A stretch of DNA of 64,000 nt from Marchantia polymorpha subsp. ruderalis (GCA_037833965.1 AP031353.1:17300501-17364500); one strand, 5' to 3'; positions 43,741-56,947 are shown, counted from the first letter of the stretch. Numbers and translations: made by a program. Notes: generated from the sequence alone by a model not told the origin.

Positions 43741-44535
43741 TGTAAGATCGGATATTGCACATATGTACTAAGTCTTAAAAGTGGTCAAATGATTAAGGAT
43801 GATTAGTCAATGCATAGCTAAGTCTAGCTAGTTATGATTAAACTAGTTAGTTATAACGAAGTTTATCTAGTCATGACTAAGTTTAACTATAATGTCTATA
43901 GTTGGCGGAAGAATTAGCGGAGGTCTAAAAGAGTGGAGTGAGCGCTTTTATTTTGTTTTTTACAAAGGAGTGAGCACTTTTATTTTGTCTTTTACAAAGG
44001 TCTAGATTCAAAGGGATTAGATATTTGACTAGAAATTTGGATTTGATTGGTTTGACTAAATGTATGAAAAATGATTGGCTACACTAAGTCTAATGTTGAC
44101 TTAGTGGCTAAGAAGCTTGTAGAAGTTTAAAAGCTTCCAATGGCATGTCACCATCTCAATATTGGATTCCGGAAACTTCTAGAAAGTTTAGCTGGGCCAA
44201 TGACATGTTGCCCCGTATAGTGGGTTAGTCAAACTTACCTAGGTAAAAGTGAGTTAAGAGAAATTACCACATGTTAATATGATAACTTCTCAACTAGTAT
44301 AAATAGAGAGGTAAAATAGCAACTCTCAAGCAAGTTTAAAGAGTTCATATGTAGTAACTTTTTTCTTATATGAAAGAGTGATGACTTTTCAGTACCTTGG
44401 AGTGTCAATGTGTGTGTGAGTTGGAGTGATACCTTGAGAGATTGTGTGAGAGTGTGTTTGGGCTATGAGTATGAAGAGCAATCCTAATCTTCTAGAACCA
44501 TGATGAGCTAGCAAAAAGCCATGTGAGGTAAATCT
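43741..44535 (+). repeat. LTR of the plus-strand gypsy element
   Basis: Starts TGTAAGATCGGATATTGC and is similar over about 750 bp to 22,695-23,450. It contains TATAAATAGAGAGG at about 44,297 as a likely promoter. The right edge is near the GAGGTAAATC at 44,525. A stretch containing AAAGCCATGTGAGGTAAATC recurs inverted at about 44,672-44,695 and direct at about 44,753, so the area is rearranged. Confidence 0.6.
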
Positions 44536-44560
44536 AGCTATACCGACAGGTATAATCAGG

Positions 44561-44600
44561 ATACCGACAGAAGAGATCTCACAATCTCTTCTGTCGGTAT
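44561..44600. repeat. perfect 17-bp hairpin
   Basis: ATACCGACAGAAGAGAT (44,561-44,577), loop CTCACA, exact reverse complement (44,584-44,600). It lies between the LTR and the gag remnant. Confidence 0.75.
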
Positions 44601-44999
44601 ACTGTTCTAATCTCTACATAAGTATTGAACCGGATCAAAACTGCAACCTACGGGCTGATTCTCACTCAGATTTACCTCACATGGCTTTTGCACAATTGGA
44701 TGTATATATATGAGGCTTGAAAGATCAAATTTGAAAGGAGTTGATGGTAAAAAGCAATGTGAGGTAAATCTAGCTATATCGACATCCAATTCTGAGCTAA
44801 TGATGATATATGAGGCATTGGATGTATTCATATGAGGCTTGAAAGATCAAATTTGAAAGGAGTTGATGGTAAACAATTCATTTATTGTGAATGAAACAAT
44901 CGCAATTGGTCAAAGAATTTCGGGTGCTTTTGGTGTCACACACGGTGAACTAGTTTGCAATTTTTGAGATCCATCTAGCCCAACACTTATGGAGTTGGA

Positions 45000-46802
45000 A
45001 AACCTTTGAGGTAGAGAAAATTTTGCACCAACAAGAGGACCACCGCCGAGATTTGGAGATGAGATTTCAAGAGCTCCAAATTTGCAAGAAGATCATGCAA
45101 ATAATGGAATGGTTCGAGGAGGAGCTAGAGTTCGTGACAATTGTCAATGCTATGCATGTGGACGAATGGATCACATTGCCAAGTTTTGTCAAAGTCGATC
45201 GGCACCACAAGGAGGACGTCCCATACAACGACGACTGTTCAACAAATGGAGCGGATAGAGTATGAAGAGTATAAAGAAGAAGTTTCGGGAAACAAAGATC
45301 ACCAGTAAACTTGCCTTGCGGCCTTACTGGTTCTACAAAGCAAAGAAAAGGCAAGGTTGAAGGCAATGGAAGGAGCAAGAAACAAGCTCAACTTAATGTC
45401 ATTGATGGTTTGATGGAAGTACACAAGGTGAGTGTTTTAATTGATCCAGGAGCAAAAGAGAATTGATGAAAGACGCAAGTGAGAAAGTTGAATTGCCAAA
45501 CGGGCAAACTGAAGTGATACAAACACTACCACGGAGTGTAGAATTGTCCATAGGTAGATACAAGGAGAGCATTGAATGGAAAGTAATTTGTTTAGCTCTA
45601 TATGATGTCATCCTTGGAATGCCATGGATAGAGCAATATAATCTAAAGGTAGATAGGAGATTGATTACAAGTAGTGGTTGAAAGATCTATGGAGATAAAA
45701 TTAGATCTCAAAATAGGAATTTATCCCTCTTTGTGATGGGTAAAAAATCCATTTCTAGAGATGATGTATGTTTCCTTGGACTTATAAGGGATATTGGGTC
45801 CACGGACAAAATTTACATTCAGGAGTCCTTGAACAACATTTTTATGGAGTATCAAGATGTTTTTTCAGATGATCTACCTGCAGGATTACCATCAAAGATA
45901 CAAGTAGATCACAAGATTAAGGTGATACCTTGCAGTACATCAACTTGCAAAGCTCCATATTGTTTGGCTCCAAACGAATTGGAAGAATGCAAAGCTCAAG
46001 TGTAGTAGATGTTGAGTAAGTGATTCAATCAACCAAGTCTTTCACCTTATGGAGCTTCATGCTCTTTGTGAAGAAGAAGGATAGTATCCATGAAACTATG
46101 CATCGACTATCGGGGATTAAATCAGCAAACGGTGAAAAAAAAATATCCGTTACTTCGTATGAATGATTTGTTTGATCAACATCAAGGAGCGAAGTACTTC
46201 ACCAAGCTAGATTTGAGAAGCGACTATAATCAAATTTAAATTGCAGATGGAGATATACACAAGACAACTTTTCGTACTAGGTATGACCACTTTGAGTATA
46301 TAGTGATGCCTTTTGGTCTTACTAATGCACCAGCTACATTCATAGGATTGATGAACGATATCTTTTGTCCTAATCTAGATAAATCTGTTATTGTTTTTCT
46401 TGATGATATATTGGTGTATAACAACACTTTGAGTGATTATAGAAGTCATTTACTAGAGGTACTTCAAGTTTTGAGAGACAATCAATTGGTGAAAATCCGA
46501 TCATAAACCCTTGGTTTTTTTAAAAAACTCAAAAGGATTTGTCTAAACGAGAAATTCGGTAGGACGAGTGGCGTCAACGCTTCAACATGAAGATTTTGTA
46601 CTTGGAGGGAAAGAAGCAACTTGCGGATGCTCTCACACACATGCCTTGTTTGAATCATGTTGCAGAAATGAATATTCAAGCTGATTGGTGGAGCAAGATG
46701 ACAAAAGCCACAAAGGAGGATGAAGAGATCACTCGAGCACTACAAACTGAAAAGGCGGAGAAATCTCGAGGTTTGGCTCTCTACAAACAACGGATATGGT
46801 AA
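45000..46802 (+). pseudogene. broken Ty3/gypsy gag-pol: zinc knuckle, protease, RT, RNase H end
   Basis: A CCHC zinc knuckle C-x2-C-x4-H-x4-C is encoded at 45,148-45,189 (CYACGRMDHIAKFC). The protease region has VLIDPGA (Asp 45,443-45,445) and VILGMPW near 45,610-45,630. RT shows [28 protein letters not shown] and the catalytic FLDD at 46,396-46,407. After an internal deletion near 46,500-46,580 the end of RNase H appears (LEGKKQLADALTHMP). Integrase is missing. Frameshifts and stops separate the parts. This belongs to a different Ty3/gypsy lineage from the element at 4-20 kb, since nothing like the methyltransferase lies between its protease and RT. Confidence 0.85.
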
Positions 46803-47358
46803 CGTCTGTTAGATCAATCCCTAAGGTTGACTGCGATGAGCTAGAGAGGAGCCGATTCCTCTTGGCTTTTCCACTTCTTCCTATGTGCTAGTCTACTTTC
46901 AGCTCGAGTTTGCAAATCTAAGTGGGCGGACCCTATCTTGGAATGCAGGTGTTAGACCTTGCAACATGCTTTTGACTAGGACTCATTATCGATTTTGAGC
47001 GTAGCTATGTTATCTTTGCTTGATCGTAGAATCCTAAGTGTTGTAAAGCATGTTGTGTTTACTACAAACTCATTTCGATAATCAAAAGTGCAAATTTTTT
47101 GGTATCACAGACTTTTCTTATCTAGTTGAGCAAGTCTCGATACGAGTATGGTGTGGCACAATTGCATGGATGTAACACCTTGGTTGTTTCTTCTATGTTA
47201 TCCAGCTTGCGTGTGATCAAAGTGTACTTGGGAAGTAGAAGTACTGCAATGTGGCCACAAAACCTGTGCACGCTACTTGTGATTTGTATAAGGCCAGGAA
47301 TAAGAGTATTCTCTTTGCATGTGTGAAAGTGATGGATTGTGAAGATGGACTTTGAAGA
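46803..47358. other. spacer
   Basis: No domain or repeat recognised in this stretch between the broken gypsy element and module R. Confidence 0.5.
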
Positions 47359-48110
47359 ATGCAAGATAAGGCTACAGTTCCAGCCCCTGCTGCTGCATCT
47401 TCCACTCCCGCTCTTATTGTCAATATTGACAACTCAAACGTAACAAGAAAAACATTCTTGATTTCACATCGACTTTCAATTCTCTGTCTACGCTTGGAAT
47501 TTTTGAAGTTCAGCGATCCTCAAAGCGGGACGGAACACAGTCTCAAGTGGGTTGTGGTGAATATGAAGTGTACCAAAGAGGAGATGAATATGAAGATTGT
47601 TGAAGTGACCTCACTCATTCACTTTGCCTTCATGGTCCAAGATTATTATCGATGCCGAGTTCCTTTCTCCTTCGGTCAATCGGTACTAAGAGATGAATGA
47701 GTGGGAGTACGCATTGTGCTCTTGTCGTCTCGATTTTGCTGCTATGAACTCATGAATCAGAAGTCATCAAGACTTTTTTCAGCTTAGAGACATGTATGAG
47801 TTAAGTCTTGGTGTGGCTTTACAGCGAGATCCAGAAGGTATTCAAAAATTGTAGATGAAGCATAAATCCTCGCGGTCGAGGGTGAGATTGAGGTCCACGC
47901 TCTAAGGATCCAGCTCATCTTGGAGTAACTTCAGTGCCGGATTCTGAAGTCAGGAAGGAAGTATTTGATCCTATACTTGTGAGACGAGCGACTGCATTTG
48001 AGAGTGAGGGATGTTTTGACCAAGTTCCATGTCCACTGCGTGCAGCCAGATCATTGTGTGGGGAATAGGTTTCCACTTGTGCCTTCCCCCACCAGCAACA
48101 TTGATAATAT
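47359..48110 (+). pseudogene. module R, copy 1: fragment of an unidentified gene
   Basis: An open frame (47,359-47,700) ends in YRCRVPFSFGQSVLRDE, and the following 400 bp match 54,410-54,890 and in part 63,150-63,414. The intact version of the shared frame is seen in copy 2. Here a TGA interrupts it after VLRDE. I do not recognise the product. Confidence 0.45.
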
Positions 48111-48443
48111 TATTTTAATTTAATGGATTTCATAAATTATAACAATGATACCATTAACATGTTCAAGAAATGAATATAGTATCTAGCTTGACTGTATCTT
48201 TTGAAGGTATGTATATATATAATTTAAACATCCAAAAAATTTTAAAATATATCAATTAGTTATAAATTAATTAAATAATATTAAAAAATTTACATTATTA
48301 AAAAAACAAGATTGACCATATTCATGTGATATTAACAACTTTAACATAATATTCATATTGCAATCTAGATAAATTTTTATCCACATTATTCAATATTGTT
48401 TGAATTAGAATTTCAAAAATCACGTTACATTGTTGAGTATAAA
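48111..48443. other. AT-rich 3' flank of gene A
   Basis: Very AT-rich sequence directly downstream of the gene A stop on the minus strand, partly matching the flank of gene B (for example CACATTATCCAATATTGTTTGAATTAGAAT at 56,884). It should hold the 3' untranslated region. Confidence 0.5.
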
Positions 48444-51305
48444 TCATAGACATCCAAGACAGACATAAACAATAGACAGCGGATACATACAGCAGCAGTT
48501 ATCCTGAGGAGGTACATGATATGGCTTCCTATGAGAATCTCCCAGACTGTTTGGAAGCCTAAGTTCACAATACGTTAAGAGATGCGTAGTCTCTTTTTCG
48601 AGATTAGTCACATCCAAACATGATCTTAACCCTGCCTTGAGCGTATCCAGATTTTCTTCGTTCCCTCTTATTTCTTCCCTCACCTTCTCGTTGCGAAGTA
48701 AATCTGCGCATACAGAAGATGCATAATACCTGACTTCCCTATCATGCCGCCCTTGGATTAGGCCTATCAAGTCTTTTATGGAATCTATAACAGTTACTCT
48801 TCTCATCAATAGGTTGGAATGTGATTTGGCTATGTCGTGTAATGACTTGAGAATGGAGAGCTGCAGCTGTACAGGGTTATCTTCGGTCACTTCGAGCACT
48901 CTCACCATGTTTTCCAGAACTCCCGGACATCTGGCAATTAGCAACGCATTGGCCCCACCTGCTGTTATCCCTTCGAAGATGGTGGCTACTTTGACGCGAT
49001 GTACCATCTCCCCCTCATTTTGCTCTCCGCTCTCTCCGCTCTCTGCACTTCTGTTCCCCAGAAGTAATATGGCCAAGGTCTTGAGAGGTTGTTCCTGCTT
49101 TGCTAAGTGCTGGTAGTACTCAGGAACATTCGCCAAGGCATGGGCGGCGGAATATTGAAGGTTCGGAACTTGCTTCTCCTCCAGCATAAGCACAAGTACT
49201 TTGCATGCTCTATCGCGATCGAGAAAGCTTTTCTCGTTTTCTCTACGCAAGTCGGTCGCGAAAGCCAGCGTCGTGGCTGCTTTGACTCTCACGTCTGCAT
49301 CCTTCAGGCTGTCAATCAGGATGATCAACTGGTCGAGAGCTCCTGGCTTTCGACATATAGCCGCCGCCGATGGGCCGTCGCGTGCGAGAACGTGCAAAGC
49401 GTACAGCGCGGCCTTGAGAACCTCTCCCACTTTCATGTGCAGCAGCTTCAGCAGCCTCTCCAACGCCTCTGGATATAGGCCGATCTGGGCCCTCAATTTC
49501 TTCTCGCGTGCCAGATGATACATAATATATGCCGTAGTGGCACGGATCCGGCCATCGGCATCCCATCCCTTATCCCGCCCTTCTTCCCTGAAGAGGCGGA
49601 CGAGGTCTTCGAGGAATCCTGGTGAATCAACAAGTTGAGTTTTGAATTCTATAGGGGCGTTCTTCAATCGTTCCTTCAGATCTACGAGCGAGGCCAGGTC
49701 TAAACTGGGCAACTTATTCAAGGAGGCTTCTCTCAAGAGTTTCAATCTGGCGACTGCGTCCCGAACGTGATCGGCGATTCGAAACTCAAACTTCTCATTT
49801 TGGCAAGCCACAATCTGGCTCAGGAGATCAATGTAACTGTTGCTGGTTTTGCTAGTCGGCTTGCACACTGAGAAGTGGTCAGCGTCCGCTGTCATGTAAC
49901 TGTCACAATCGCCGCCTCTCCAAGATCCTTCCGGCACCAGCACGTCGTATATTCCCCCTAGATCCTGCATCAAGGAGAAATCGTGTGCGTCAATTAGAGG
50001 CCAACCATCATATTCTCAATTCGAAAGTAATCAGAACACGAACAGAAAGACATTCATCGAGCGACCAGTTCAAAGTTAAAACACTGTCTAAGACCAACAA
50101 TGGCAACGAACGAGGTGATACATGAGCCAAGGGCGATGAATACTCCTTCCAGGCGTCGACCAACTTTGCAGATCCACAAACATTTACTCACTTGATCGGG
50201 GCCGAACAAGAAGATCAGAATGTTTAATCTATTGCGATCATGGCCTAAGCTCTTTTGCGTTGGATTTAAATAGTAGAGACTCGAGGTAAACGGAGAATAT
50301 GGTCCTCATAGTTACCAGCATTGAAGACAGCAATGCTTGCACGATCCAACTTTACTGATAACCTTTTGGAGCCCTGATTAGCATACGAGCCTCTACAAAA
50401 CATAACTTATGTTTCATAGGGAGGGGAGCACCAGAAACGCACAGAGACATAGCGAGGGAAAGAAGAAAGGGATGTTCTAAGTCAACTCCTAGCAGTAGAG
50501 AAACTTTTGCATTTGACGTGCATGCTATTTAAAATGGCCATGCATGTCATCCGAAAGCAATTTCGACACCGGGAAAAGAACATACCCACTTAGTCATAGA
50601 ACTTTCTCCAATTGTAGCCTTCCGCCATTCCCTGTGCAAGCTAGATAACTGCCTGAACTCCTGCTGTATCCGTGAGAGGTACGCGTTCATAATTCTGGCA
50701 TTTTCCCATATTGAACTCCGGAGGCTAGTAAGGCTTAGGGGGCCATCCGAATCTCCTTTCACGCGAAGTGTCATGCCAGAATGAGGCGTTGAGTAGTAGT
50801 AAATCAGGATGATGTTGTCCAGGAACTGCTTGACCCTTCCTTTGTCGTATACGCCACTTCCGTACCCCACAAATTGGTGAGCTTTCAGCAGAAGTTCCTT
50901 AATAACGATTCCTCCAAGAGAATGACCCACCAAGACCACGGGTTTTGACCACATCTCGTACTCCTTTGCATGCAGGAATATGCTAGCTAACAAGTTTTCT
51001 CCTATTGTGTAGTAATCTTGTCTCCCGTTTGTCGATGTAACCTTCAGGCTAAGATCGTAAGTGGCAGAAAATATCCGGGCACCTGCCACGTCTTCCGCCA
51101 GCCAAGCCTCTGGCCACAGAACTTCGGCACCGCTATCATCTTGAGAGGTCGAAACCCAATCGCGCAGATACATTTTAGTTATTTCCTCTCCATCATTACA
51201 GGGCCCGTGGAAGAAGATGATGGACATAGCGAAGTCAGCTCTCTCATTTAGGGCGTATAGGTTGTCATCGAGCCGCTTCGCGAATGGAGGTTGGCTCCGT
51301 GACAT
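48444..51305 (-). CDS. gene A: SERAC1-like alpha/beta-hydrolase fused to armadillo repeats
   Basis: Two coding exons, 51,305-50,586 and 49,964-48,444, join in phase 0 through a 621-bp GT..AG intron (donor GTATGT, acceptor GATGCAG) into 746 residues. Residues about 25-290 are an alpha/beta-hydrolase: IIFFHG (oxyanion hole), VGHSLGG (nucleophile Ser), YYYSTPHSG, and across the intron ADADHFSVCKP (catalytic His). The pattern is that of SERAC1/lipase-type hydrolases. Residues about 350-700 are armadillo/HEAT-like helical repeats, for example ATTAYIMYHLAREKKLRAQIG, VRVKAATTLAFATDL and VRYYASSVCADLLRNEKVREEI. There is no signal peptide or NB-ARC domain. An acceptor at 51,322 (TTTCTTTCAG) just before the ATG implies an upstream, probably untranslated, exon. 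The substrate is unknown. Liverwort NLR receptors with N-terminal alpha/beta-hydrolase are known, so an immune-type scaffold role is a possible inference. Confidence 0.85.
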
Positions 51306-54300
51306 TTCTGCGAATATGGTTCTGAAAGAAAAAAATTAAGGCAGCGATCATGAGTCGATCGGAGAAACACAAAACCTTCTTTTTCTCGAAAATAACGATC
51401 AGGAGCAAGCGGAAAGTCAGCTGGTGTCCGCAAGTTCAACCTCACGCAGCTGTGTTTGCAATAAACCTCAAATCTACACTCTGCAATAGATATATGACAA
51501 CAATACTGCTGCATACATCGCCAACTACGTCGAGAATCCGACCCAAAGTTAGCAGAGGAACCATATGCTCCATCAAGAGTACAGACAGGATCCTTGCAAC
51601 TCATCCAGCAGCGACAACTTGATTTGATTGATACTCCGATTTGACTTGATTAAGACTGACAAGCTACGAAAGATATCATTCCAACGAACCACGCCGGGAG
51701 TCTACTGTGGAGAGGATTGCACTCGGAGCCTCTGTACCTTTGCTGGAATCCTTTGTGGGCGAAAAACACTGCATATTATAGTCGTGATGTTTTTTGAATG
51801 AAGTAGCACGTTCTAGGATCTAGTTTTGTTTTTCTGTCGGAGACATTAATATCTCTCACGAGCTGCAGACGTTCGATGGACGCGATCGCATCAGAGCTTT
51901 GATTGGTGAAGGTAACCAGAAGTGGACCTCGTTCGTCTTTGCGAGCAAATCGTTCAGCTGCACTCGGAGAGTGACCTTCTGGAGTTCGCATTCACAAAGA
52001 CATGTTAGTTCCTTCTGTCTACTGAAATGCAAGACAATAAACATCTCTCACATCTGAACGACGAAAGAAATTCTCGATTCATGAGTCCAAACTGACAGAC
52101 GATATCACAGTTAATACGATTAAAGCCGATTCTTGCTCTTGGACTGAATTTCTGATCATAGAATGTAACTTCTCATCTGCATGTTCCAAATGCGGACATA
52201 TGTTTTCGCCTCTCGTCCTTGACTGAGAATTCGAAAAGGAAGTGAATGATCAACACAAAGAAGAAACGATAAATGAAGTTCATCAGTTAGCTGCAATCCT
52301 CCAGGCATGGAAATAAAGATGTCAACAACGGAAGAAAATTTGCGAGAAATCCATATACTTCTCTCTTTACTTACGAATAAGACTACTATCTGGGTCGATT
52401 AGACATAACAACCGACCACCATGGTCAATCTGAGACACCAAAGCTATAATGCTCAATCCATTTTATATAAGTAGGCCCTAATCTGCTCTTTAGAAACAAT
52501 GACAACTGCACACAACTGTCCTAACATGAGCTTTGGATACAGCTGTAAAATTCCAGGTGGAAGTTAAACTGTAAAAAAAGAAGTAGCACTTTTCTCAGAT
52601 TCTGTCAATGCAGGAGACCGTATGTCTCTCGTGTCCAGCAGAGGTTTACATTCACTTTACTGTAGGTACAGTCTTACGAGATTTACATGCTTGATTGACA
52701 TGATTACGAGTACTTGAAATCGTCCATTTTAGTTGATTATCACATTTCCAATGAATCATCGTTGGTAGTGTGCACCTAGGATAGATATATTTATACCACG
52801 GCGGTCATGAGCTGCCCGTCAGCTTTCCATTTCTTTTGTGCTCTGATACTAGTTGATGCGTTTTTGGCACAGGTTACATGGTTCGGAGTCCGTCCTTCGC
52901 CAGAGTTATATGGAATTTGCTGGACTTGTACTCGGAGTGACGTCCTAACTTGCTGATCACTATTTTTCCGATTTTCTCTCTTTGAACACTTTCATAGTAT
53001 TATGGCATTTAAGTAAGGATTTTAAGGATTCACGGGAGCTACCTTAACTAGCATGAGTCCCACCATTATAATATTGACATGACGTGATTTGGGTGAAGAA
53101 TCTGTAGGAGCTCCTACACATACAGAGAGGCATCGAGCGGATATCGCCCACTGTCAAATGTACAACTAGTCGTCGGAATCTATTCACAACACTACGGGTT
53201 GAGAGCTCTACGGCGAGGTTCTCTTCTAATTTCACCTTTTCAACCATTTCAAGGGGCACACAACAAGGAGCCGCAATATGCGAGAATACCTTCTATAGTT
53301 TGACCAACTAGACTAGACGGGTAATGTGATCTAGCTCACGTTTCTTATGTGAATGAAAACAACTGAGTACCCAAGTATGTGTTGTAAGTATTGAAGAATA
53401 TGCTGACAAGTAAAATATCTTGTTTCATACGCCGTTTAGGATGTCTTGATAATACAGGTTGTGACATGCACAGCTCATCCCTGGTTTAAACATGGACAAG
53501 GAAACGAATAAGTGATACATGTACAAGTTCAACACAAGATACTCATTGTCTTTAGCGTTGAAGTTCAATGTGTTTAAATAAATGCGCGATATGGCTCACT
53601 TGACCCAAAGTATAAAATACTGATGGGAACCATGGATAGAAACATACTGCAGATAATGCGAAGCCATATTTTATCAACTGAGAAGTTACAAGAACCTAAA
53701 ACTTAGCTACAAAACCGAATTCATGGTGCACCTCATTGGGACTTGAACAGCAATGTAGTAAGCCTTAAAGTACACCATCTGACTCTGCAACATTTTGTTA
53801 CTTACTTTGTTAGATTTGGCCATATATTTTTTAAAAAGATACTTAGTAACAATCCATATCACAACTCTTCTACACCTTATGCTGTTGTGGAAGTTGGAGG
53901 CGTGTCCAACTTCCATAAAAAGTCATTTACGCTTATCTGTAATATTGTTACGTCTTATACAATTTACCTCTCATGCACATGCATAGCCACTCCATTTTGA
54001 GCGAAGTCTTTTGTTATCTTTTGTTGCTTGCATATCGAAGTCAACTAAAAGTGTTCATTGCTGAGATCAATCACTCTTATTAGAATCTGCTTCTTCCCAT
54101 CAAGAAAAAATATTGCTTGCCTTATCTGCTATGACTTTTAATCTTGCAGGTCTTCCTGCACTTATTTCATGAAACTGACATTTCATAACCCGCAAATGGC
54201 TATGTCGTCAATATTCTACACCTCTATGATTTTCATTTTGCTAATAATTTGTGCATATTCTAGAACATGACATTCTTAGTTTTATGATACAATGAAGATA

Positions 54301-54393
54301 ACGAATGGACACATGAACAAACAAAATTGATTGAAATGATTGTTGTGGTTTTTACTCAAACAAAACATTCTCAAAAGATGTACGGTGTGAAAG
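51306..54393. other. upstream region of gene A, duplicated at 59,822-62,460
   Basis: It contains the first intron and leader of gene A, then about 2.5 kb conserved with unit 2. Small minus-strand open frames (53,259-53,044 here, 61,592-61,377 in unit 2) are conserved in length but differ by many replacement changes, so I do not call them genes. Relative to unit 2 there are about 160 extra bp at about 51,741-51,900. Confidence 0.5.
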
Positions 54394-55086
54394 GTGATGA
54401 GCTTGATTATTATCCAAGATAATTATCGATGCCGAGTCCCTTTCTCCTTCGGTCAATGGGTACTAAGAGATGAACGAGCGGGAGGTCGCATTGTGCTCTT
54501 GTCGTCTCGATTCTACTACTATGAAACTCATGAATCAGGAGTCATCAGGACTTCATCCAGCTTAGAGACATGTCTGAGTTAAGTCTTGGTGTGACTTTAC
54601 AGCGAGACCCAAAAGGTATCCAGAAACTGTAGATGAAGCAGAAATCCTCGCGGTCGAGGGTGAGCTCGAGGTCCAAGCTCGCTTGAGCGCATCGTGGATT
54701 AACTTCAGTCCCGGACTCTGAAGTCAGGAAGGGAGTCTTCGGTCTTTAAGTTGTGTGACGAGCGAATGCATTTGAAAGTGAGGGACGTTTTAACCGAGCT
54801 CCATGTCCACTGCGTCCAGCCGGATCATCGTGTGGGGAATGGAATTCCACTTCTGCCTTTCCCCTTTGCCACCAGCAACGGAGACTCGTGCACGCATTGC
54901 GCTAAACCATCGGATGAAACGTCGTCCGGAGTGGGCAAATCGCGAGTCAACAATGGGTTGGTTGGGACACTGGCCAGTCTCGACAGAAATTTGGACGATC
55001 AGAAATCCTCCGCACAGAAAGCCAAGCTCATCGCGGACAAGACCGGAGTGAACCTCCTTGTAGGTTTCAAAATCCGAACATTATAG
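54394..55086 (+). pseudogene. module R, copy 2: best preserved fragment of an unidentified gene
   Basis: The frame 54,394-54,582 reads NYRCRVPFSFGQWVLRDER, then IVLLSSRFYYYETHESGV. A second frame contains VDEAEILAVEGELEVQARLS at about 54,630-54,690, and an open frame at 54,751-55,086 follows. Similar reading in copy 1 suggests a former coding exon group. Several stops fall between the pieces unless introns remove them. The uninterrupted sequence AGTCTTCGG at 54,734-54,742 is the paralogous empty site of the third E element. Confidence 0.4.
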
Positions 55087-56200
55087 TGACGCTTTCAAGA
55101 GGATATCTTCGGGAACTAAATTAAACTAAATAAAGTCGTGAACACCTCTAAGCACAACAAAGAACAGCTTCCTCGCTCACCAGGTAAGAAAATAAATCAC
55201 TCGAATATGTCCAGAGAAACGAATCAGAATGAATTCTACTTTCGGACTCATTTAGAGAAAAAGTCCCCTTACACGCTGCTGTCGAATTAGATTTTGTGGC
55301 CATTCTCCACAATTCCCAGCAAACATAACATCGAAGCTAGCTCCGAAATCTGTCCAAAGTGTTTGTCCAAAGCATGCTGCGGAATATGACAGTTGCACTC
55401 CACGCACTTGGCTCCTGCGTGGGTTTGAAGAGAGAGAAGAGGGAAAGCCAAGAGGTGTCGGCTGCTCCGTCTGTAGACCAAATCCTCTCCCAGCAAACTT
55501 TAGCGACAGATTTAGCGGTCCTTCCGCTCGAACGGTGTCCATAATAATTACACACGACGGTGACTGTAACCCGTCAGACCGCAAGCATTCGGTTTCGGTT
55601 AGTGTAGTCCATCAATTGGATGAGCTCATATTAATTACGTTATACCCTTGAAGCTAATCCTGGGCTACTTGGGCCCGTGCCATCAAATGTCTCGAACACT
55701 GTCCTCATCTCCGAGACGTCGGGGATGATGGTGAAGCTGGACACCACGGTAGCGGTGGCGTCCGTCGCCAACCCGTCGAATTCGAAAGCGCTCGAGCCGG
55801 GTTGGCTCGCGAATGCCTGGAACAACCATGCCTGATCGGACGTGAACCACGACGCGACGTCGGACGCGAGGAGTGTCGGATGACCGGACTCGAAGTCCGC
55901 CATCAAGCTGAATTCTGCCACCTCGTGGTCGCCGAGGAATCCCACGCGCAGGGCCCTCGTTCTTCAATCTGGTCAGCGAATGTCACGAAGGCCGCGAAGA
56001 AAGAAAGACCGGAACGAGATTTTGAGCACGCAGAAGTGCCAATTTCACCCCCGAGGAAATTCGCTCGGGTCAATCTACTCATGGAATTGAGAAGCTGTGC
56101 GACAAAACTTCCAGTGTACGATCGCACGCTGTGGATGCCGGAGCGGAATATTACAGCACTAGTGTGCGAGATTACGAAATGAAAAGATAGATAGAGAATT
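55087..56200 (-). other. segment unique to unit 2 with open frames of unknown nature
   Basis: Minus-strand open stretches at 55,945-55,640 (starting MGFLGDHEVAEFSLM) and 56,127-55,903 overlap in different frames, and 55,584-55,252 is also open. One frame (55,496-55,287) has KCVECNCHIPQHALDKHF, a possible C2H2/C2HC-like zinc-binding pattern. GC content is above that of the neighbours. It could be a small gene with introns or a gene fragment; I cannot name it. Confidence 0.3.
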
Positions 56201-56384
56201 GCTTATGCGCAAACTGGTTCAATTGAAGAAGCTGGAGATGACAAGGCGAGTTTATAGCATCCGGATTGCGAAAAGCGGTTCTGTCGCCATCGAATCTCCA
56301 CATCTGGTTCCAGCCTGCGGAGACGAGAGGTACTTGGCTTGGTACCCTACCCCGAACGCTTCGGCGAGTTCTCCGTGTTCGATC

Positions 56385-56947
56385 TTTTATATATATAACT
56401 ATTCGTTCGTTAAATTATATGATATTATATTTATTATTTTATGTAATGATTTAATATTCAACAAAAATAATTTATAAATATGATATATTATAAAATTTAT
56501 ATTTTTTTAAATAATTATTATGAATACGTGGAATTTTATTTTTTATTGAATTAATTTCTTTAAAACGGATTCATCATAAAAATATATAAATTAATAATAA
56601 TTCTATTGAATTTTATAAATTATAATTTTCATACGAGCAACATATTTAAAAAATAAATATAATATTTTTTTTATTGTGTTATTTGAACATATGAATCTTA
56701 CAATCAATTAATCATTTATGACTTAGCTAGAGGATATAAAATAATTTATTACATTGATAACAAAATGTTAACATGTTAACATTAAAATGATAACATGTTA
56801 CTAAAATAACAAAATTCATCATAATCAATATAATATTAATAATTTAAGCATGATATTCATATTATAAACTAGCTGAATTATTTTCCACATTATCCAATAT
56901 TGTTTGAATTAGAATCTCACATATCATTTTACATTGTTGAATATAAA
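56385..56947. other. AT-rich 3' flank of gene B
   Basis: Extremely AT-rich sequence with runs of A and T and no gene. The last 80 bp before 56,948 match the 3' flank of gene A. Confidence 0.6.

Noticed and set aside
49107-49518. Plus-strand frames over the armadillo exon (also 57,604-58,022)
   Set aside because: They are antisense shadows of the well-supported minus-strand coding exon.
53044-53259. Conserved 71-codon minus-strand frame (paired with 61,377-61,592)
   Set aside because: The two copies differ mainly by replacement changes, as expected of non-coding duplicated DNA.
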